Positions 7,904 to 17,302 of a DNA stretch of 64,000 nucleotides are shown in pieces. The position numbers were made by a program, and so were the translations under genes. The notes under the pieces are model-generated. The model had not been told where the DNA came from. It saw nothing but the letters and a program-made list of their open reading frames with translations, and did no database searches. This DNA is from Brevibacillus invocatus (GTDB lineage: Bacteria; Bacillota; Bacilli; Brevibacillales; Brevibacillaceae), in assembly GCF_003710915.1 (NCBI RefSeq), contig NZ_RHHR01000008.1, positions 62,001 to 126,000 on the forward strand, given 5' to 3'. Position 1 is the first letter of the stretch; every line of letters starts with the position of its first letter.

Positions 7904-8362
7904 CTATGGACCTTTTCGAAGTGCTGCCATTACTTGACCATCCAGCTTCATCGCCGCATTTTTATCATACGTTTTCTCGTATTGTGGTTCTACAGAGATT
8001 CGGGAACCATAAAACATGATATCCCGGACCGAGTAAATCTCCATCTCAATCATCGCCAGCTTCAAAGGCACCTCTGCCATTCTGTCAGTCTTGATGGCTG
8101 CGCGTCCGTTGACAGCATATGAGGAGTCAGCTACGATCAGATGAAGCACGACCTCAGGCTGTTTGGCGATGTTTGCAAGGATCCGGGAACGGTTATTTAC
8201 GGCGAAACGAATCAATTGCACAGATTCAGCAAACGTCCATGACAAAGAATGGAGCGCAGGTGCCCCTGTCTCATGGTCGATCGTCGCAAGTGTAACAAAG
8301 CGCTCTTGCTGCAGGAACGAAAACAATTCTTCGGACAATGTTTGGGAAACCGTTTCAGCCAT
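7904..8362 (-). CDS. Pyridoxamine 5'-phosphate oxidase family protein
   Basis: About 152 residues of the split-barrel, FMN-binding PNPOx-like type: a start with FLQQERFVTLATID, then ALHSLSW and a central FAVNNRSRIL region. The family covers many small flavin- or haem-binding proteins, so no reaction is assigned. The ATG at 8362 has GGGAGG eight bases away; the frame extends further upstream without a better site. It lies upstream of, and in the same direction as, the met operon but is separated from it by the met promoter. Confidence 0.7.
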   Translation of the reverse strand: MAETVSQTLSEELFSFLQQERFVTLATIDHETGAPALHSLSWTFAESVQLIRFAVNNRSRILANIAKQPEVVLHLIVADSSYAVNGRAAIKTDRMAEVPLKLAMIEMEIYSVRDIMFYGSRISVEPQYEKTYDKNAAMKLDGQVMAALRKGP

Positions 8363-8481
8363 GCCACTGCCCTCCCAGGAAAGATATGTAAATCCATTGT
8401 ACTCTTCATTCGCCTGGATAGGCAACCGAAACTGCATGTTGGATCAAACCCGATCCAGAACAATCAGAAGGAGGCTAAAGC

Positions 8482-8814
8482 ATGTCCCCAACAGAACGAT
8501 TGCTTGCCCAAATCGATCATCTCTCCAAGGAAATCGCGGAAGTACGTAAACTGAATGAGCGAATGGACAAGATCGCCATGTTTCTTGAGGATATACGTTT
8601 AGCGGATGTCATTCAAAATTATACAGCCCCGCGCAAGCTGCTTTGGACGAATTTCCTCGCAGGTCTTGCCCGGGGGCTGGGTCTTACGATCGGGACTGCC
8701 ATCGTATTGGCTTTATTCGGTTCACTTTTATCCCAATTTCTCTCGATTCCGATCATTGGCGATTACATCCGCCAGATCATAGACTATGTGGAGTCATATC
8801 GACAAATCAAATAA
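8482..8814 (+). CDS. DUF5665 membrane protein
   Basis: 110 residues. An N-terminal coiled-coil-like helix (1-40, rich in Leu, Lys, Glu) is followed by a region APRKLLWTNFLAGLARGLGLTIGTA, and a hydrophobic segment at about 66-88 and an amphipathic end. This order matches DUF5665 proteins. Function unknown. AGGAGG lies seven bases before the ATG. It converges with the next gene, leaving only two bases between the stops. Confidence 0.7.
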   Translation: MSPTERLLAQIDHLSKEIAEVRKLNERMDKIAMFLEDIRLADVIQNYTAPRKLLWTNFLAGLARGLGLTIGTAIVLALFGSLLSQFLSIPIIGDYIRQIIDYVESYRQIK

Positions 8815-8816
8815 GA

Positions 8817-10283
8817 TTAATCCTCATCTTCGTCATCATCGTCGTCATCGTCATCGTCTTCATCGTCGCGATCCTTGTCTTTCCCCTTCTTGTCCTGGTT
8901 TTTCCAATATCCGTAGGCATTGCCATTTGGATGCTTCTTATCTTTGGTCGTAACTGTTTTGTACGAGATTTCTTTTTCAATCACGAGCTTGCCATCTACA
9001 TACAGCTCCAGCTTGACGTCGTCACCATTCCAAGACTTGTTTTTGCCAGAAAGAGAGAACGTGTGGTTGAACTCACCATGCGCATTTGGTTGTACAACCT
9101 TTTTCTGCCCATTCGGAGCGACAATCGCAAGACTTACATTTTTGTTCTTGTTTTTATCCCAGCCAGCAACCGTACCGCTGACCTTGATTTTTTTCTGCTT
9201 TGCATCGATTTCGGCAACTCCTGTAAGGGTATATTCCTTAGCCGTATTCTCCGTCTTATTAATCACCTGGACACCAATCGAAGAAGAAGAGAGCTTCTTA
9301 TCTCCCTTGTAGATTTCTACCAATGCTTTTTCTTTCCCCTCTGTTACATCCTTGAGGGTAACGCTGAAGCTGCCTACATCATCCCACAGCTTTTGGACCT
9401 TCGCTGATTTTTTGACGCCATTGTAGGTAACGTATATCTTGTCTGCAGGCAACTTGACGATTCCGCGCAATTTCAGCTCGGATTTTTTGGCATCCAGCAC
9501 CGAATAAGTATGCATCAAGAGCTGTGCGTCATCTTCTGTCTGTGGTACCAGCTTGACTTTTTCACTGTCCACCAATTTCGTTCCCGCATAGGCTTTCACA
9601 GTCGCATACTCATCCTTGGAGCTGCCATTCCACAAGAAACTGACGGCAAAGGTAAGCTCACTGGTCGGCACCACGGTGATGGAATCGCCATTCGGCTTGG
9701 TGACGACGATTTTGGTTACATCAGGTGTGACGATCCCTTTTATATATGCCTTGTCACCCTCGGTCTCTGCTTGGACACTGACGATTTCCTGATCATCCAG
9801 GAAGCGTACTTCCAGCCAAATATTCTTGTAGTGCTCCTGATAGATTCGTTCCCATTCCTCCGTATGGTCCTGCATGAATGTCTGCAAATGGGTATCCAGG
9901 TCGATTTCGTCTACAACCATATACAGATGCTCCGCTTGTTGCTTCAGCAGAATCTGCAAGGTGTCCGGATCGTTTAAGGCCAGGTCTTTCAAATTATAGC
10001 GCGTCGTTTTTTTCCCCTCGTCGTTCATGACGACCTTTGTCGATGTAGGCTTCAAACCGGAAGTAGCACTGGCTGTCATCTGGGCAGCTGGGCTTGCTGC
10101 TTTTTGCGTGCTCGCTATAAGCTCTTTGTTCGCGATCGGTGTCGTTGTGACTTCTCCCACTGTTACCTTGGCAGGGGTAGAGTGTGTTTCTACGCTTGCA
10201 CTTGCCAATAGTGGTGTTACTCCACCAATCAAGACGGCCGTCGTTACAACCGCTACTACGGGCCTGGTCATATATTTTTTCAT
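8817..10283 (-). CDS. Exported protein with repeated beta-domains and acidic tail
   Basis: 488 residues with a signal peptide (about 1-30, ending ASASVE). The body has several beta-sandwich-like blocks, with repeats of short strands such as KAYAGTKLVDSEKV and VEIYKGDKKLSSS, resembling bacterial Ig-like/Big domains. The C-terminus is a run of about 20 Asp and Glu residues interrupted by Arg/Lys. The acidic end could bind cations or the wall. ATG 10283 has GGGAGG at eight bases; the longer frame starts with TTG inside that site. The cell-surface role is inferred. Confidence 0.65.
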   Translation of the reverse strand: MKKYMTRPVVAVVTTAVLIGGVTPLLASASVETHSTPAKVTVGEVTTTPIANKELIASTQKAASPAAQMTASATSGLKPTSTKVVMNDEGKKTTRYNLKDLALNDPDTLQILLKQQAEHLYMVVDEIDLDTHLQTFMQDHTEEWERIYQEHYKNIWLEVRFLDDQEIVSVQAETEGDKAYIKGIVTPDVTKIVVTKPNGDSITVVPTSELTFAVSFLWNGSSKDEYATVKAYAGTKLVDSEKVKLVPQTEDDAQLLMHTYSVLDAKKSELKLRGIVKLPADKIYVTYNGVKKSAKVQKLWDDVGSFSVTLKDVTEGKEKALVEIYKGDKKLSSSSIGVQVINKTENTAKEYTLTGVAEIDAKQKKIKVSGTVAGWDKNKNKNVSLAIVAPNGQKKVVQPNAHGEFNHTFSLSGKNKSWNGDDVKLELYVDGKLVIEKEISYKTVTTKDKKHPNGNAYGYWKNQDKKGKDKDRDDEDDDDDDDDDEDED

Positions 10284-10433
10284 CGATGTTGCCTCCCTCA
10301 AGTCTACTAATATTTACCTACATCACCCTGCGGCAAACTTACTGACGAGGCGTATTCAAGAAAGGTTGCAACTCTTGAAAATCTATTTCTTTATACACAG
10401 GCCCAAAGTCCTCAGAAGTCAGCCTCCATGCAT

Positions 10434-10484
10434 AAAAAGCTCCTCCAAGTCGCCCTTTGGATCTAGGGACTTGAAGGAGCTTTC
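10434..10484 (-). terminator. Terminator
   Basis: Minus-strand stem AAAGCTCCTTCAAGTC / GACTTGGAGGAGCTTT followed by TTAT; it ends the three-gene unit that finishes at 10498. Confidence 0.75.
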
Positions 10485-10497
10485 TCATTTTGGCCTT

Positions 10498-10770
10498 TTA
10501 TGTATTATACCGGGGTTCATTATTAATCGCGATCAACAAGGCTTGTACAGACTCTGCGGGGTATCTGCTTTCCCATTCTTCACTATCGGACCGCCCTGTC
10601 AAGACGTACCAATCACCATCCTGCCGATAAGACAGCTCATTCATTTCATGATCCTCACGCAACATCTCCCGAAAGAAAGAAGCTGTATTCAAAGCGGATT
10701 GATCATCTGGTCTGGCATCGGCTACGACTTGAATTTGAAGCCAGTTAAACAAGGCGTCATCACGCTTCAT
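10498..10770 (-). CDS. Small hypothetical protein
   Basis: 90 residues, acidic, soluble. AAGGAGG precedes the ATG and the gap to ylaH is 12 bases, so it is the third gene of a unit with the ylaH-like gene. I do not recognise the family. Confidence 0.6.
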   Translation of the reverse strand: MKRDDALFNWLQIQVVADARPDDQSALNTASFFREMLREDHEMNELSYRQDGDWYVLTGRSDSEEWESRYPAESVQALLIAINNEPRYNT

Positions 10771-10782
10771 GCCGTATCCTCC

Positions 10783-11109
10783 TTAACTCCGTTTATTGGC
10801 ATCAGGTTTAATCCGTACTTTCACAATCACTAAAATGGCGATCGCAACCATCATAGAGCTCTTCACCGGAAGCTGTACGTCTAAGATAGCAAAAATAAGT
10901 GAGCCAATAAACAAGAAAACAAGCAGCAATACCGTCTTCAATATCGGCATGCGCCAAGTGGTAGCAAATCCCAGATAGTACACGAGAATCAACTCCACGA
11001 AGATGATCCATGCCCGGTTGCTATCTGCCCAGATCCGAAAGCTATCATAGGCTGAGAGCTGGTCCGGATTTGCAGGAACGTATTGAGATGCAAGTATGAG
11101 CCAATCCAT
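10783..11109 (-). CDS. ylaH: YlaH-like membrane protein
   Basis: 108 residues with two or three hydrophobic segments (about 32-50, 55-72, 78-98) and a short basic C-terminus. Its position next to typA (ylaG) and its size match the Bacillus ylaH gene. A glutathione peroxidase gene is inserted between typA and ylaH here, so the neighbourhood is similar but not identical. Function unknown. Confidence 0.65.
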   Translation of the reverse strand: MDWLILASQYVPANPDQLSAYDSFRIWADSNRAWIIFVELILVYYLGFATTWRMPILKTVLLLVFLFIGSLIFAILDVQLPVKSSMMVAIAILVIVKVRIKPDANKRS

Positions 11110-11112
11110 GTC

Positions 11113-11421
11113 TTATCCCTCCTGTTTCACCTGGGACAAGCCACTCTCGTGCAAGCCATGCAGGCAAACCTTTTCTTCTAGTACTTCATTTTCCTCGTCC
11201 ACTGAAGCTTCCAGAATGACTGGCAGTTGTTCAAACATTGGAGATACGAAAAATTTCGTCAACGTCTCGCTGCAAACCGCATCCATGTCATTACGTATTT
11301 TCGTGTGAAGCCCCCGCGGGTTCCTGGTGAACGCCTGCAAGGACTCGGCTTCCATGTTCAACGCGTCCAGAGCAGTATGGTACTCATCCTGTTCGACGCG
11401 AATCTGGCATTCGACTTTCAA
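11113..11421 (-). CDS. Small hypothetical protein
   Basis: 102 acidic residues, soluble. It appears to start with a TTG preceded by TAGGAG. The stop is three bases before the ylaH start, so it leads that unit. The C-terminus contains a CLHG motif. Not recognised. Confidence 0.5.
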   Translation of the reverse strand: MKVECQIRVEQDEYHTALDALNMEAESLQAFTRNPRGLHTKIRNDMDAVCSETLTKFFVSPMFEQLPVILEASVDEENEVLEEKVCLHGLHESGLSQVKQEG

Positions 11422-11589
11422 TCCGGATCCACTCCTACATGATCAAGATCTATCCTTTTCACTTTATCAGGTGCACGTTGCCCTGTCAAAACTCCTGCTG
11501 CCCTGCACATCCCCGCGCTTCCCGAGCTGGCAAGCTTTGGAACGCACATGATATGATGGTTCTATCTGATAGAAAAAGGTGGGAATACC

Positions 11590-12066
11590 ATGAGTATTTA
11601 CGAGATTTCCGTCAAGACGATTACAGGAGATACGACTACGCTGGAGGAGTATAAAGGAAAAGCTCTGCTCATCGTAAACACAGCGAGCAAATGCGGTCTT
11701 ACCCCCCAATACAAAGGCCTGCAGGAATTGTATGATCGCTATCGCGAGCAAGGCTTCGAAGTCCTCGGTTTTCCCTGCAACCAGTTTGCTGGACAGGAGC
11801 CCGGCAGTGAAGAAGAAATCGCTCAATTTTGCGATGTCAACTACGGTGTCACTTTTCCGCTCTTTGCCAAAATTGACGTCAACGGAGCAGATACACACCC
11901 GCTTTATCAGCATCTGAAAGCACATGCGCCCAATGGCGAAGGCCAGGACATCGAGTGGAATTTCGCCAAATTCCTTATCGATCAGGATGGCAGCGTCGTA
12001 AAACGAATTGGCGCTCGGGTACAGCCAGAAGAACTGACTTCAGACATCGAAAACCTGCTCAAGTAA
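11590..12066 (+). CDS. Thiol peroxidase of the glutathione peroxidase family
   Basis: 158 residues. The catalytic tetrad is present: C35 (NTASKCGLTPQ), Q69 (FAGQEPG), W123 and N124 (IEWNF); the Cys replaces selenocysteine. In bacteria these enzymes reduce peroxides, commonly with thioredoxin rather than glutathione as reductant. The gene stands alone with AAAAGGTGGG upstream and a hairpin after the stop. Confidence 0.9.
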   Translation: MSIYEISVKTITGDTTTLEEYKGKALLIVNTASKCGLTPQYKGLQELYDRYREQGFEVLGFPCNQFAGQEPGSEEEIAQFCDVNYGVTFPLFAKIDVNGADTHPLYQHLKAHAPNGEGQDIEWNFAKFLIDQDGSVVKRIGARVQPEELTSDIENLLK

Positions 12067-12072
12067 TGCCAA

Positions 12073-12103
12073 CCAGCTCCTGCATGCGCAACGTGCGGGA
12101 GCT
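12073..12103. terminator. Hairpin after the peroxidase gene
   Basis: AGCTCC / GGGAGCT arms with an inner TGC/GCA stem. There is no long T-run, so it may be weak. Confidence 0.4.
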
Positions 12104-12129
12104 CCAAGCAGCATCCTCTTGAAAGCAAG

Positions 12130-12170
12130 AAAAAGCCGCCTCCTCCTGTACACAGGATAAAGCGGCTTTT
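12130..12170. terminator. Bidirectional terminator (typA)
   Basis: AAAAGCCGC / GCGGCTTTT arms; on the minus strand it ends the typA transcript. Confidence 0.75.
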
Positions 12171-12184
12171 GATCTATTTCATCC

Positions 12185-14026
12185 TTACGCTTGCGGCTGA
12201 GCTTCCCAACGTCTTTGCTTTTCGTAGCGCTCACGATCGGATTTGTTCAAATACTTTTTGCGGAGACGAACGGATTGTGGAGTTACTTCGCACAGCTCGT
12301 CGTCATTCAAGTACTCCAACGCTTCTTCCAGTGTCAAGATGCGTGGTGTTTTCATTTTCACCGTCTCATCCTTGGTAGCGGAACGAACGTTTGTCGCATG
12401 CTTTTCTTTACATACGTTTACCGTCAGATCGTTGTCACGGTTGTGCTCACCCACGATCATGCCTTCGTACACTTCAGTACCTGGATGAATGAACATAATC
12501 CCGCGATCTTCTACCGACATCAAGCCGTAGGTTGTCGCAGTTCCTGTTTCATGTGAGATCAATACACCTGCATGACGGCCACCGACAGCACCTTGTACCA
12601 ATGGACGGTAGCTGTCAAAGGAGTGGTTCATGATCCCGTAGCCGCGAGTGATCGTCAGGAATTCCGTACTATAACCGATCAGTCCACGGGATGGGATAAT
12701 GAATTCGAGGCGCACTTGACCGAATCCATTGTTAACCATGTTGACCATCTCCGCCTTGCGATAGCCCAAGGTCTCCATGACAGAGCCGGTATACTCCTCT
12801 GGTACGTCGATTACGAGCATTTCTGCAGGCTCCATCTTTTGCCCATCAATCAAGCGAATGATTACCTCCGGCTTGGAAACGGCCAGCTCAAAGCCTTCGC
12901 GCCGCATATTCTCCACCAGAATAGACAGGTGCAATTCGCCGCGTCCAGATACGACGAATGCATCTGGCGAATCTGTTTCGTCCACACGAAGAGATACATC
13001 TGTCTCAAGCTCAGCCATCAGACGGTCGCGAAGCTTACGAGAAGTCACGTGTTTGCCTTCGCGTCCTGCGAATGGACTATTGTTGACCAAAAACGTCATT
13101 TGCAGGGTCGGCTCATCAATTTTCAGCAGCGGCAGTGGATCTGGATGGTCAATGTGGCAAATCGTTTCTCCCACGTTAATGTCATCAATACCCGCAATGG
13201 CGACGATATCGCCGGCTTTTGCCGTTTTTTGCTCGACACGCTGCAAACCAGAGAAACCAAACAGCTTTTGAATCCGTACTTTTTTCACAGAGCCATCACG
13301 TGTCGTTACCGATACCATCTCGTTCACGCTCATGGTACCACGGTAAATACGGCCAATCCCGATACGGCCCAAAAAGTCATTGTAATCAAGCATCGTCACT
13401 TGCATTTGCAGTGGCGCATTCTCATCAGCCTCTGGAGCTGGCATATGCTCAACGATCGTATCAAACAACGGACGCAGGTCTTCCTCCAGCTTATCCGGCT
13501 CCAAACCAGCAATACCTTGCAGGCCTGATGCATAGACGATCGGGAACTCCAATTGATCCTCTGTTGCATCCAAATCAATGAACAAGTCGTAAACTTCATT
13601 AATGACTTCTTGCGGACGAGCATTCTCCCGGTCCACCTTGTTTACGACAACGATTGGAGTCACTTTTGCTTCCAATGCCTTTTTCAATACAAAACGCGTT
13701 TGCGGCATACAGCCTTCAAAGGCATCAACGATCAACAGAACGCCATCCACCATGCTCATGATCCGCTCTACTTCACCACCGAAGTCAGCATGCCCTGGCG
13801 TATCCAGAATGTTAATAGTGAACTCGTTATACTTGACGGAAGTGGTTTTCGCCAAAATGGTAATCCCACGTTCGCGTTCAAGATCATTCGAATCCATCAT
13901 TCTCTCTTCTACTTGCTGGTTGCTGCGGAATGTGCCCGATTGGATCAAAAGCTTGTCGACCAGTGTAGTTTTCCCGTGGTCAACGTGGGCAATAATGGCA
14001 ATGTTGCGTATGTCAAGACGCTTCAT
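12185..14026 (-). CDS. typA: Ribosome-associated GTPase TypA/BipA
   Basis: 613 residues, the normal length. The translational-GTPase motifs are present: AHVDHGKTT (G1), GITI (G2), DTPGHAD (G3) and NKVD (G4), followed by domain II, the EF-G-like domain V (RGELHLSIL) and the TypA-specific C-terminal domain. TypA binds 70S ribosomes and supports growth under stress. The ATG has AGAGGAGGTAC upstream. It corresponds to ylaG of Bacillus. Confidence 0.97.
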   Translation of the reverse strand: MKRLDIRNIAIIAHVDHGKTTLVDKLLIQSGTFRSNQQVEERMMDSNDLERERGITILAKTTSVKYNEFTINILDTPGHADFGGEVERIMSMVDGVLLIVDAFEGCMPQTRFVLKKALEAKVTPIVVVNKVDRENARPQEVINEVYDLFIDLDATEDQLEFPIVYASGLQGIAGLEPDKLEEDLRPLFDTIVEHMPAPEADENAPLQMQVTMLDYNDFLGRIGIGRIYRGTMSVNEMVSVTTRDGSVKKVRIQKLFGFSGLQRVEQKTAKAGDIVAIAGIDDINVGETICHIDHPDPLPLLKIDEPTLQMTFLVNNSPFAGREGKHVTSRKLRDRLMAELETDVSLRVDETDSPDAFVVSGRGELHLSILVENMRREGFELAVSKPEVIIRLIDGQKMEPAEMLVIDVPEEYTGSVMETLGYRKAEMVNMVNNGFGQVRLEFIIPSRGLIGYSTEFLTITRGYGIMNHSFDSYRPLVQGAVGGRHAGVLISHETGTATTYGLMSVEDRGIMFIHPGTEVYEGMIVGEHNRDNDLTVNVCKEKHATNVRSATKDETVKMKTPRILTLEEALEYLNDDELCEVTPQSVRLRKKYLNKSDRERYEKQRRWEAQPQA

Positions 14027-14159
14027 GTGTACCTCCTCTATTTTGCATACCTTCCATATTAGCAGTTCATGATTCTAGGCACAATGGGTAGTTTTAACGC
14101 CCCAAACTTCTGAGTAAATCCTCACATCCTTGCCATACTAAGGATGGAGGTGGCCCCCA

Positions 14160-14777
14160 ATGACGAAACTCTGGTCCATGACCCTGACCATTTTTCTGTT
14201 GTCATCATCCTTGGTAGGTTGCGGAAACGCCGGAAATACCGGAAACACCGGACAGGGAACTGATAACAGTCTACAGTCCCAAAATTACCTTCGCCATGTA
14301 CCCAGCCGTTATAACAGTATTGTTCACGACTTTAGGGCTTATCAAAAAGACACCAACGAAAACAACTATCGCAAAGGCTTTACATCCAATGGCTTCAACC
14401 AAAACCAGGCAGAATTGCTCTCGAGAGCGGCGAACGACATTCCTGGCGTGATCCGTACCAGCGTGGTCGTAAACGGTCCTGAGGCAATAGTCGGGATTAT
14501 GACGCGAGATCATCATGTAGGACAACAGGTAAAGGTCATCGAGCAGCAGGTTCATTCCATTTGTCGTGCGACTACACCCAGTCTCAAAATCCACGTTACC
14601 TCGAACCCCGACCATTTTGCCAAACTGCGTGCCATGAATGCTGCCATTTATCATGAGTCCATCAATCGTGTGAACAACACTCCTGTGGCTCCCAATGTCA
14701 GTCAAGGCTCTGTGGCCACCGACTTTTCTGTGATGTTAAACGACCTCGGGGCAGGTCTTCGAACCAATCACCGCTAA
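14160..14777 (+). CDS. YhcN/YlaJ-family lipoprotein, second copy
   Basis: 205 residues with a signal peptide and lipobox LVGC. The mature N-terminus is Gly/Asn/Thr-rich, then a YhcN-like domain (about 90-150) with VIRTSVVVNGPEAIVGI, matching the TAVVVGKYAVVGI stretch in the copy at 4488. Probably a spore-associated membrane lipoprotein. TGGAGGTGG lies before the ATG. Confidence 0.75.
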   Translation: MTKLWSMTLTIFLLSSSLVGCGNAGNTGNTGQGTDNSLQSQNYLRHVPSRYNSIVHDFRAYQKDTNENNYRKGFTSNGFNQNQAELLSRAANDIPGVIRTSVVVNGPEAIVGIMTRDHHVGQQVKVIEQQVHSICRATTPSLKIHVTSNPDHFAKLRAMNAAIYHESINRVNNTPVAPNVSQGSVATDFSVMLNDLGAGLRTNHR

Positions 14778-14816
14778 TCAATCCAGGAAGTACGTTTTAC
14801 GCACATTTTTCACGGA

Positions 14817-14849
14817 AAAGAGGTGCGGACAAAGTTCCGCACCTCTTGA
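14817..14849. terminator. Bidirectional terminator
   Basis: AAGAGGTGCGGA / TCCGCACCTCTT perfect arms, six-base loop; lies between two convergent genes. Confidence 0.75.
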
Positions 14850-14864
14850 ATACTTACTCATGAG

Positions 14865-15269
14865 TTACTTGCTTGCCATTTCAACGACTTTAATCTCAGG
14901 CTCAACTACTTGCAATTCACCAGTTCCACGAACCAGTTTCTTCGCGTAGGTTTTTTCCGGCTTCAGCACGGATACGAGATATTCAATGGCAACCTGTGGA
15001 TCCACTGTGTCACCACAAGTGTAGCAATCCAAAGCAGCAAAGCCGCGCTCTGGATAGGTATGAATGGACAGGTGGCTTTCCGAGAGAAGAACCAGAACGG
15101 TAGCACCTTGAGGAGAAAACTGCTTCGCTTGTACACTCAGTACAGTAGCACCACACGCCTCAGCAGCCTCAATCATTTCCTTTTTCAAAAATTCTGCGTC
15201 GTTCAACAAGTCAAACTGAACTCCCCATGTGTCAACAGCAACGTGTCTTCCGAAAGTCGAGTATTCCAT
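14865..15269 (-). CDS. speH: S-adenosylmethionine decarboxylase proenzyme
   Basis: 134 residues, the size of the SpeH-type prokaryotic AdoMetDC. The autocleavage site is E64-S65 within LLSESHLSIHTYPERG; S65 would become the pyruvoyl group. The conserved YTCGD and FSPQG motifs are present. It makes decarboxylated AdoMet for spermidine synthesis. The frame extends eight codons further, but AAGGGGG lies upstream of ATG 15269. No speE is adjacent. Confidence 0.92.
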   Translation of the reverse strand: MEYSTFGRHVAVDTWGVQFDLLNDAEFLKKEMIEAAEACGATVLSVQAKQFSPQGATVLVLLSESHLSIHTYPERGFAALDCYTCGDTVDPQVAIEYLVSVLKPEKTYAKKLVRGTGELQVVEPEIKVVEMASK

Positions 15270-15407
15270 CTTTCGGTTCCCCCTTCCTAGCAAGTGTAAT
15301 GTTAAACATCGCTAGGACCTGCGTCATTCACTAACGGGGGCGGTTTCTTCTTGTTATCCACCCTTTAAAGTGAATCCTGGTTCCTAATCCTGTTTCCAAC
15401 GAAAACA

Positions 15408-15437
15408 AACATACCATGCTTATGCCTACTTTGACAA
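15408..15437 (-). promoter_or_regulatory. speH promoter
   Basis: TTGTCA (15432-15437) and TATGTT (15408-15413) on the minus strand, spaced by 18. This leaves a leader of about 130 bases before speH, in which I see only a weak hairpin. Confidence 0.45.
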
Positions 15438-15574
15438 TACCCTTTTTTGCGGTGAAAACTGGAAATCAGACAAACGTTAAAAATGTGCCTAGAGCTTGAA
15501 CGGATCAAGTGTGGCAAAAGGCCGTTCTGACTGCATCACGCTAGGCGATTACGCGATTTGCCAAGCAAATGAGC

Positions 15575-15613
15575 ACAAAAAAATGGGCGCTACAAGGAGC
15601 AGTCCCATTTTTT
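15575..15613 (-). terminator. Terminator
   Basis: AAAAAATGGGAC / CCCATTTTTTT-type arms around a 16-base loop, just after the gene ending at 15618. Confidence 0.6.
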
Positions 15614-15617
15614 ATCC

Positions 15618-16214
15618 TTACACTTCTAATTCAAATAATCGTTGAGACAATGCGGTTAGTCGTTCATCAATCGCACTTAGCTTTTTCGGGGCAGTTCTCT
15701 TTGCCCAATTTCGCAGATCCAGCCATCGGTCGGTCTCCTGACGAATCGACTCAATCTCCTCTTCGCCGCCTGTCTGCTGGAACAGCTGATCCAGCTCGCG
15801 CGAAACGTAAGAGGCAGTATTTTCAAAGATGGACAATTCTTCGTCACCGGTCACTTCATGGATACTGACTACCGATCCTTGATCGTAGTGGTATACCATC
15901 GTGAAGCCGTCGTAAATCCGGTGTACGATTCCTTGGCCTCGAAACGTTTTCATGGCTTTGCGCATCGCTTCAGCAAGCTGTCGATCCCGGATGAGATACG
16001 AGCTGTCGCATGAATATCGATTGCCTGCACGCAGGAAATTCAGCTGAATTTCTCCGCTCTTGTCATTCAGAATAACGTCGCGATCACCGTTGTCGCATAC
16101 TTTGACATCGACTGAAATGTGTTCATTGGTGAAGAGAGAGACAAATTGTGCCAGCTCTTCTTCATTCATCGTAAAATAGGCCTTGGCGTAATTGGTTGCT
16201 AAACGCTGTGCCAT
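15618..16214 (-). CDS. Hypothetical protein, related to the one at 17303
   Basis: 198 soluble residues, acidic, with a helical C-terminal third ending in ALSQRLFELEV. It shares a pattern with the protein encoded at 17303-17905: a G-x-Y-x(n)-D-R/S-x-(L/V)-A helix, a central (G-x-(A/I)-V) strand, Y-x(3)-G-x(1)-V-x-I-x-E and the same LEV end. The two are probably distant paralogues flanking a DUF4446 gene. Function unknown. GAGGAG precedes the ATG. Confidence 0.6.
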   Translation of the reverse strand: MAQRLATNYAKAYFTMNEEELAQFVSLFTNEHISVDVKVCDNGDRDVILNDKSGEIQLNFLRAGNRYSCDSSYLIRDRQLAEAMRKAMKTFRGQGIVHRIYDGFTMVYHYDQGSVVSIHEVTGDEELSIFENTASYVSRELDQLFQQTGGEEEIESIRQETDRWLDLRNWAKRTAPKKLSAIDERLTALSQRLFELEV

Positions 16215-16440
16215 ACTATCTCCTCAATTCTTTTGGTTTGCATGGGCCAAATGTGACCGTTACAGCTTCCAAGTCATGAGGAGACACGCTAAGTGTCAAC
16301 GAAGGAACGTTGTAGAACCTGGCCTTGCCCCGGGAATCGAGAATCGATTTGGGTATTGAAGGCGGATCACCTACTTTTTGTATTTACGAAACAGCCATCC
16401 TTGACAAATTAATTATACATCAAGGCTTATAAAAAGTCTT
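16215..16440 (-). promoter_or_regulatory. Long structured leader of the 16214 gene
   Basis: About 180 bases between a TGTATAAT-type -10 (near 16395-16402) and the start codon. The minus strand contains perfect hairpins (GACAC-ttagc-GTGTC; CAACG-ttcctt-CGTTG) and a CCTTGA/TCAAGG repeat flanking the -10. I match it to no known riboswitch. It fills most of a gap of more than 300 bases; 16441-16558 shows nothing clear. Confidence 0.35.
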
Positions 16441-16558
16441 GAGCATTTAATGGATGAATTTTCGCAAAAAAGCCGATTATCCGGATTTAACCCTTGGGAG
16501 GGATGATCATCTCCCTCATTCTCTGCTATTCTAATCGTTTCAACGGAATTGCTCAGGT

Positions 16559-17065
16559 TCAAGCGCCGATTTGCGGATTCATCGCTTTACGGATGGCAGC
16601 CAGCTCCTCTTCGGATAAGGCGTATTCAGAATCTCCCGCTTGTACGGGCTTTGCATACACACGCGATTCTTCACGTCCAAAAATGCTCGTAATGACGACG
16701 CCATTTTGTGCGTCATCGACCAACGCCACCGAAAAGCTCAGGTCGCTGCCGCGTTCGCCAAACGCATTGTAGCGAATGACAGCAACATTGCTACATTGGC
16801 CAGCCATTCGTTGTGCAAGACGGTTGATTGTAAATTGCTGGTCACTTTGCAATTTTTTCACTTCACCCACCTGATCGAGCAGTCGATGCATACCTTCCTC
16901 CAAGTTCGTTCCACTTGTTCCCGTAAGAAGCCGATTCATGGATTTACGCAGTCGGCTAATACGGACAGACTGCATAATCATGATAAAAATGAGAATGACG
17001 AGAAGCACCAAGACGGCCAAGAGCAAGATCGGCATACTGGGGACTTGTGATAGGAGGTTTTCCAT
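16559..17065 (-). CDS. DUF4446 membrane protein
   Basis: 168 residues: one hydrophobic segment (about 12-32), a basic helical region rich in Arg and Lys (35-50), a helical linker, and a C-terminal domain with NVAVIRYNAFGERGSDLSFS (contains the YNAF motif typical of DUF4446). It is anchored in the cytoplasmic membrane with a soluble tail. Relatives occur in many Firmicutes, often near chromosome-partition genes, but none are adjacent here. Function unknown. Confidence 0.8.
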   Translation of the reverse strand: MENLLSQVPSMPILLLAVLVLLVILIFIMIMQSVRISRLRKSMNRLLTGTSGTNLEEGMHRLLDQVGEVKKLQSDQQFTINRLAQRMAGQCSNVAVIRYNAFGERGSDLSFSVALVDDAQNGVVITSIFGREESRVYAKPVQAGDSEYALSEEELAAIRKAMNPQIGA

Positions 17066-17210
17066 GAAACGTTTTCTTCCTTTCTATTGCTGGGGTTCCA
17101 AAAGACTTCTCCATTGTACCTCCACCGAGCCGACGGTTCAAATATTCATGCTGTATTTTGTGTAAGTTTGGAGGGAGACATACGGGTAAATGGTTCCGTT
17201 TCCTCTCACC

Positions 17211-17248
17211 AAAAAAAGCGACACTCATCACGAGATGTCGCTTTTTTT
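17211..17248. terminator. Bidirectional terminator
   Basis: AAAAAAAGCGACA / TGTCGCTTTTTTT arms with a 12-base loop. Confidence 0.8.
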
Positions 17249-17302
17249 ATTCCTTATACGTTTGTGTCGAGCTCATCGTCCTTTTGACATCCTCCAGTCG
17301 TG

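Noticed and set aside
8817-8900. Repetitive GAT/CAT codons as a microsatellite or CRISPR-like array
   Set aside because: They simply encode the acidic tail; there are no spacers or fixed repeat units.
16215-16440. 6S RNA candidate
   Set aside because: The overall shape (long central bulge closed by a terminal stem) is not evident and the transcript runs into a gene without a terminator.
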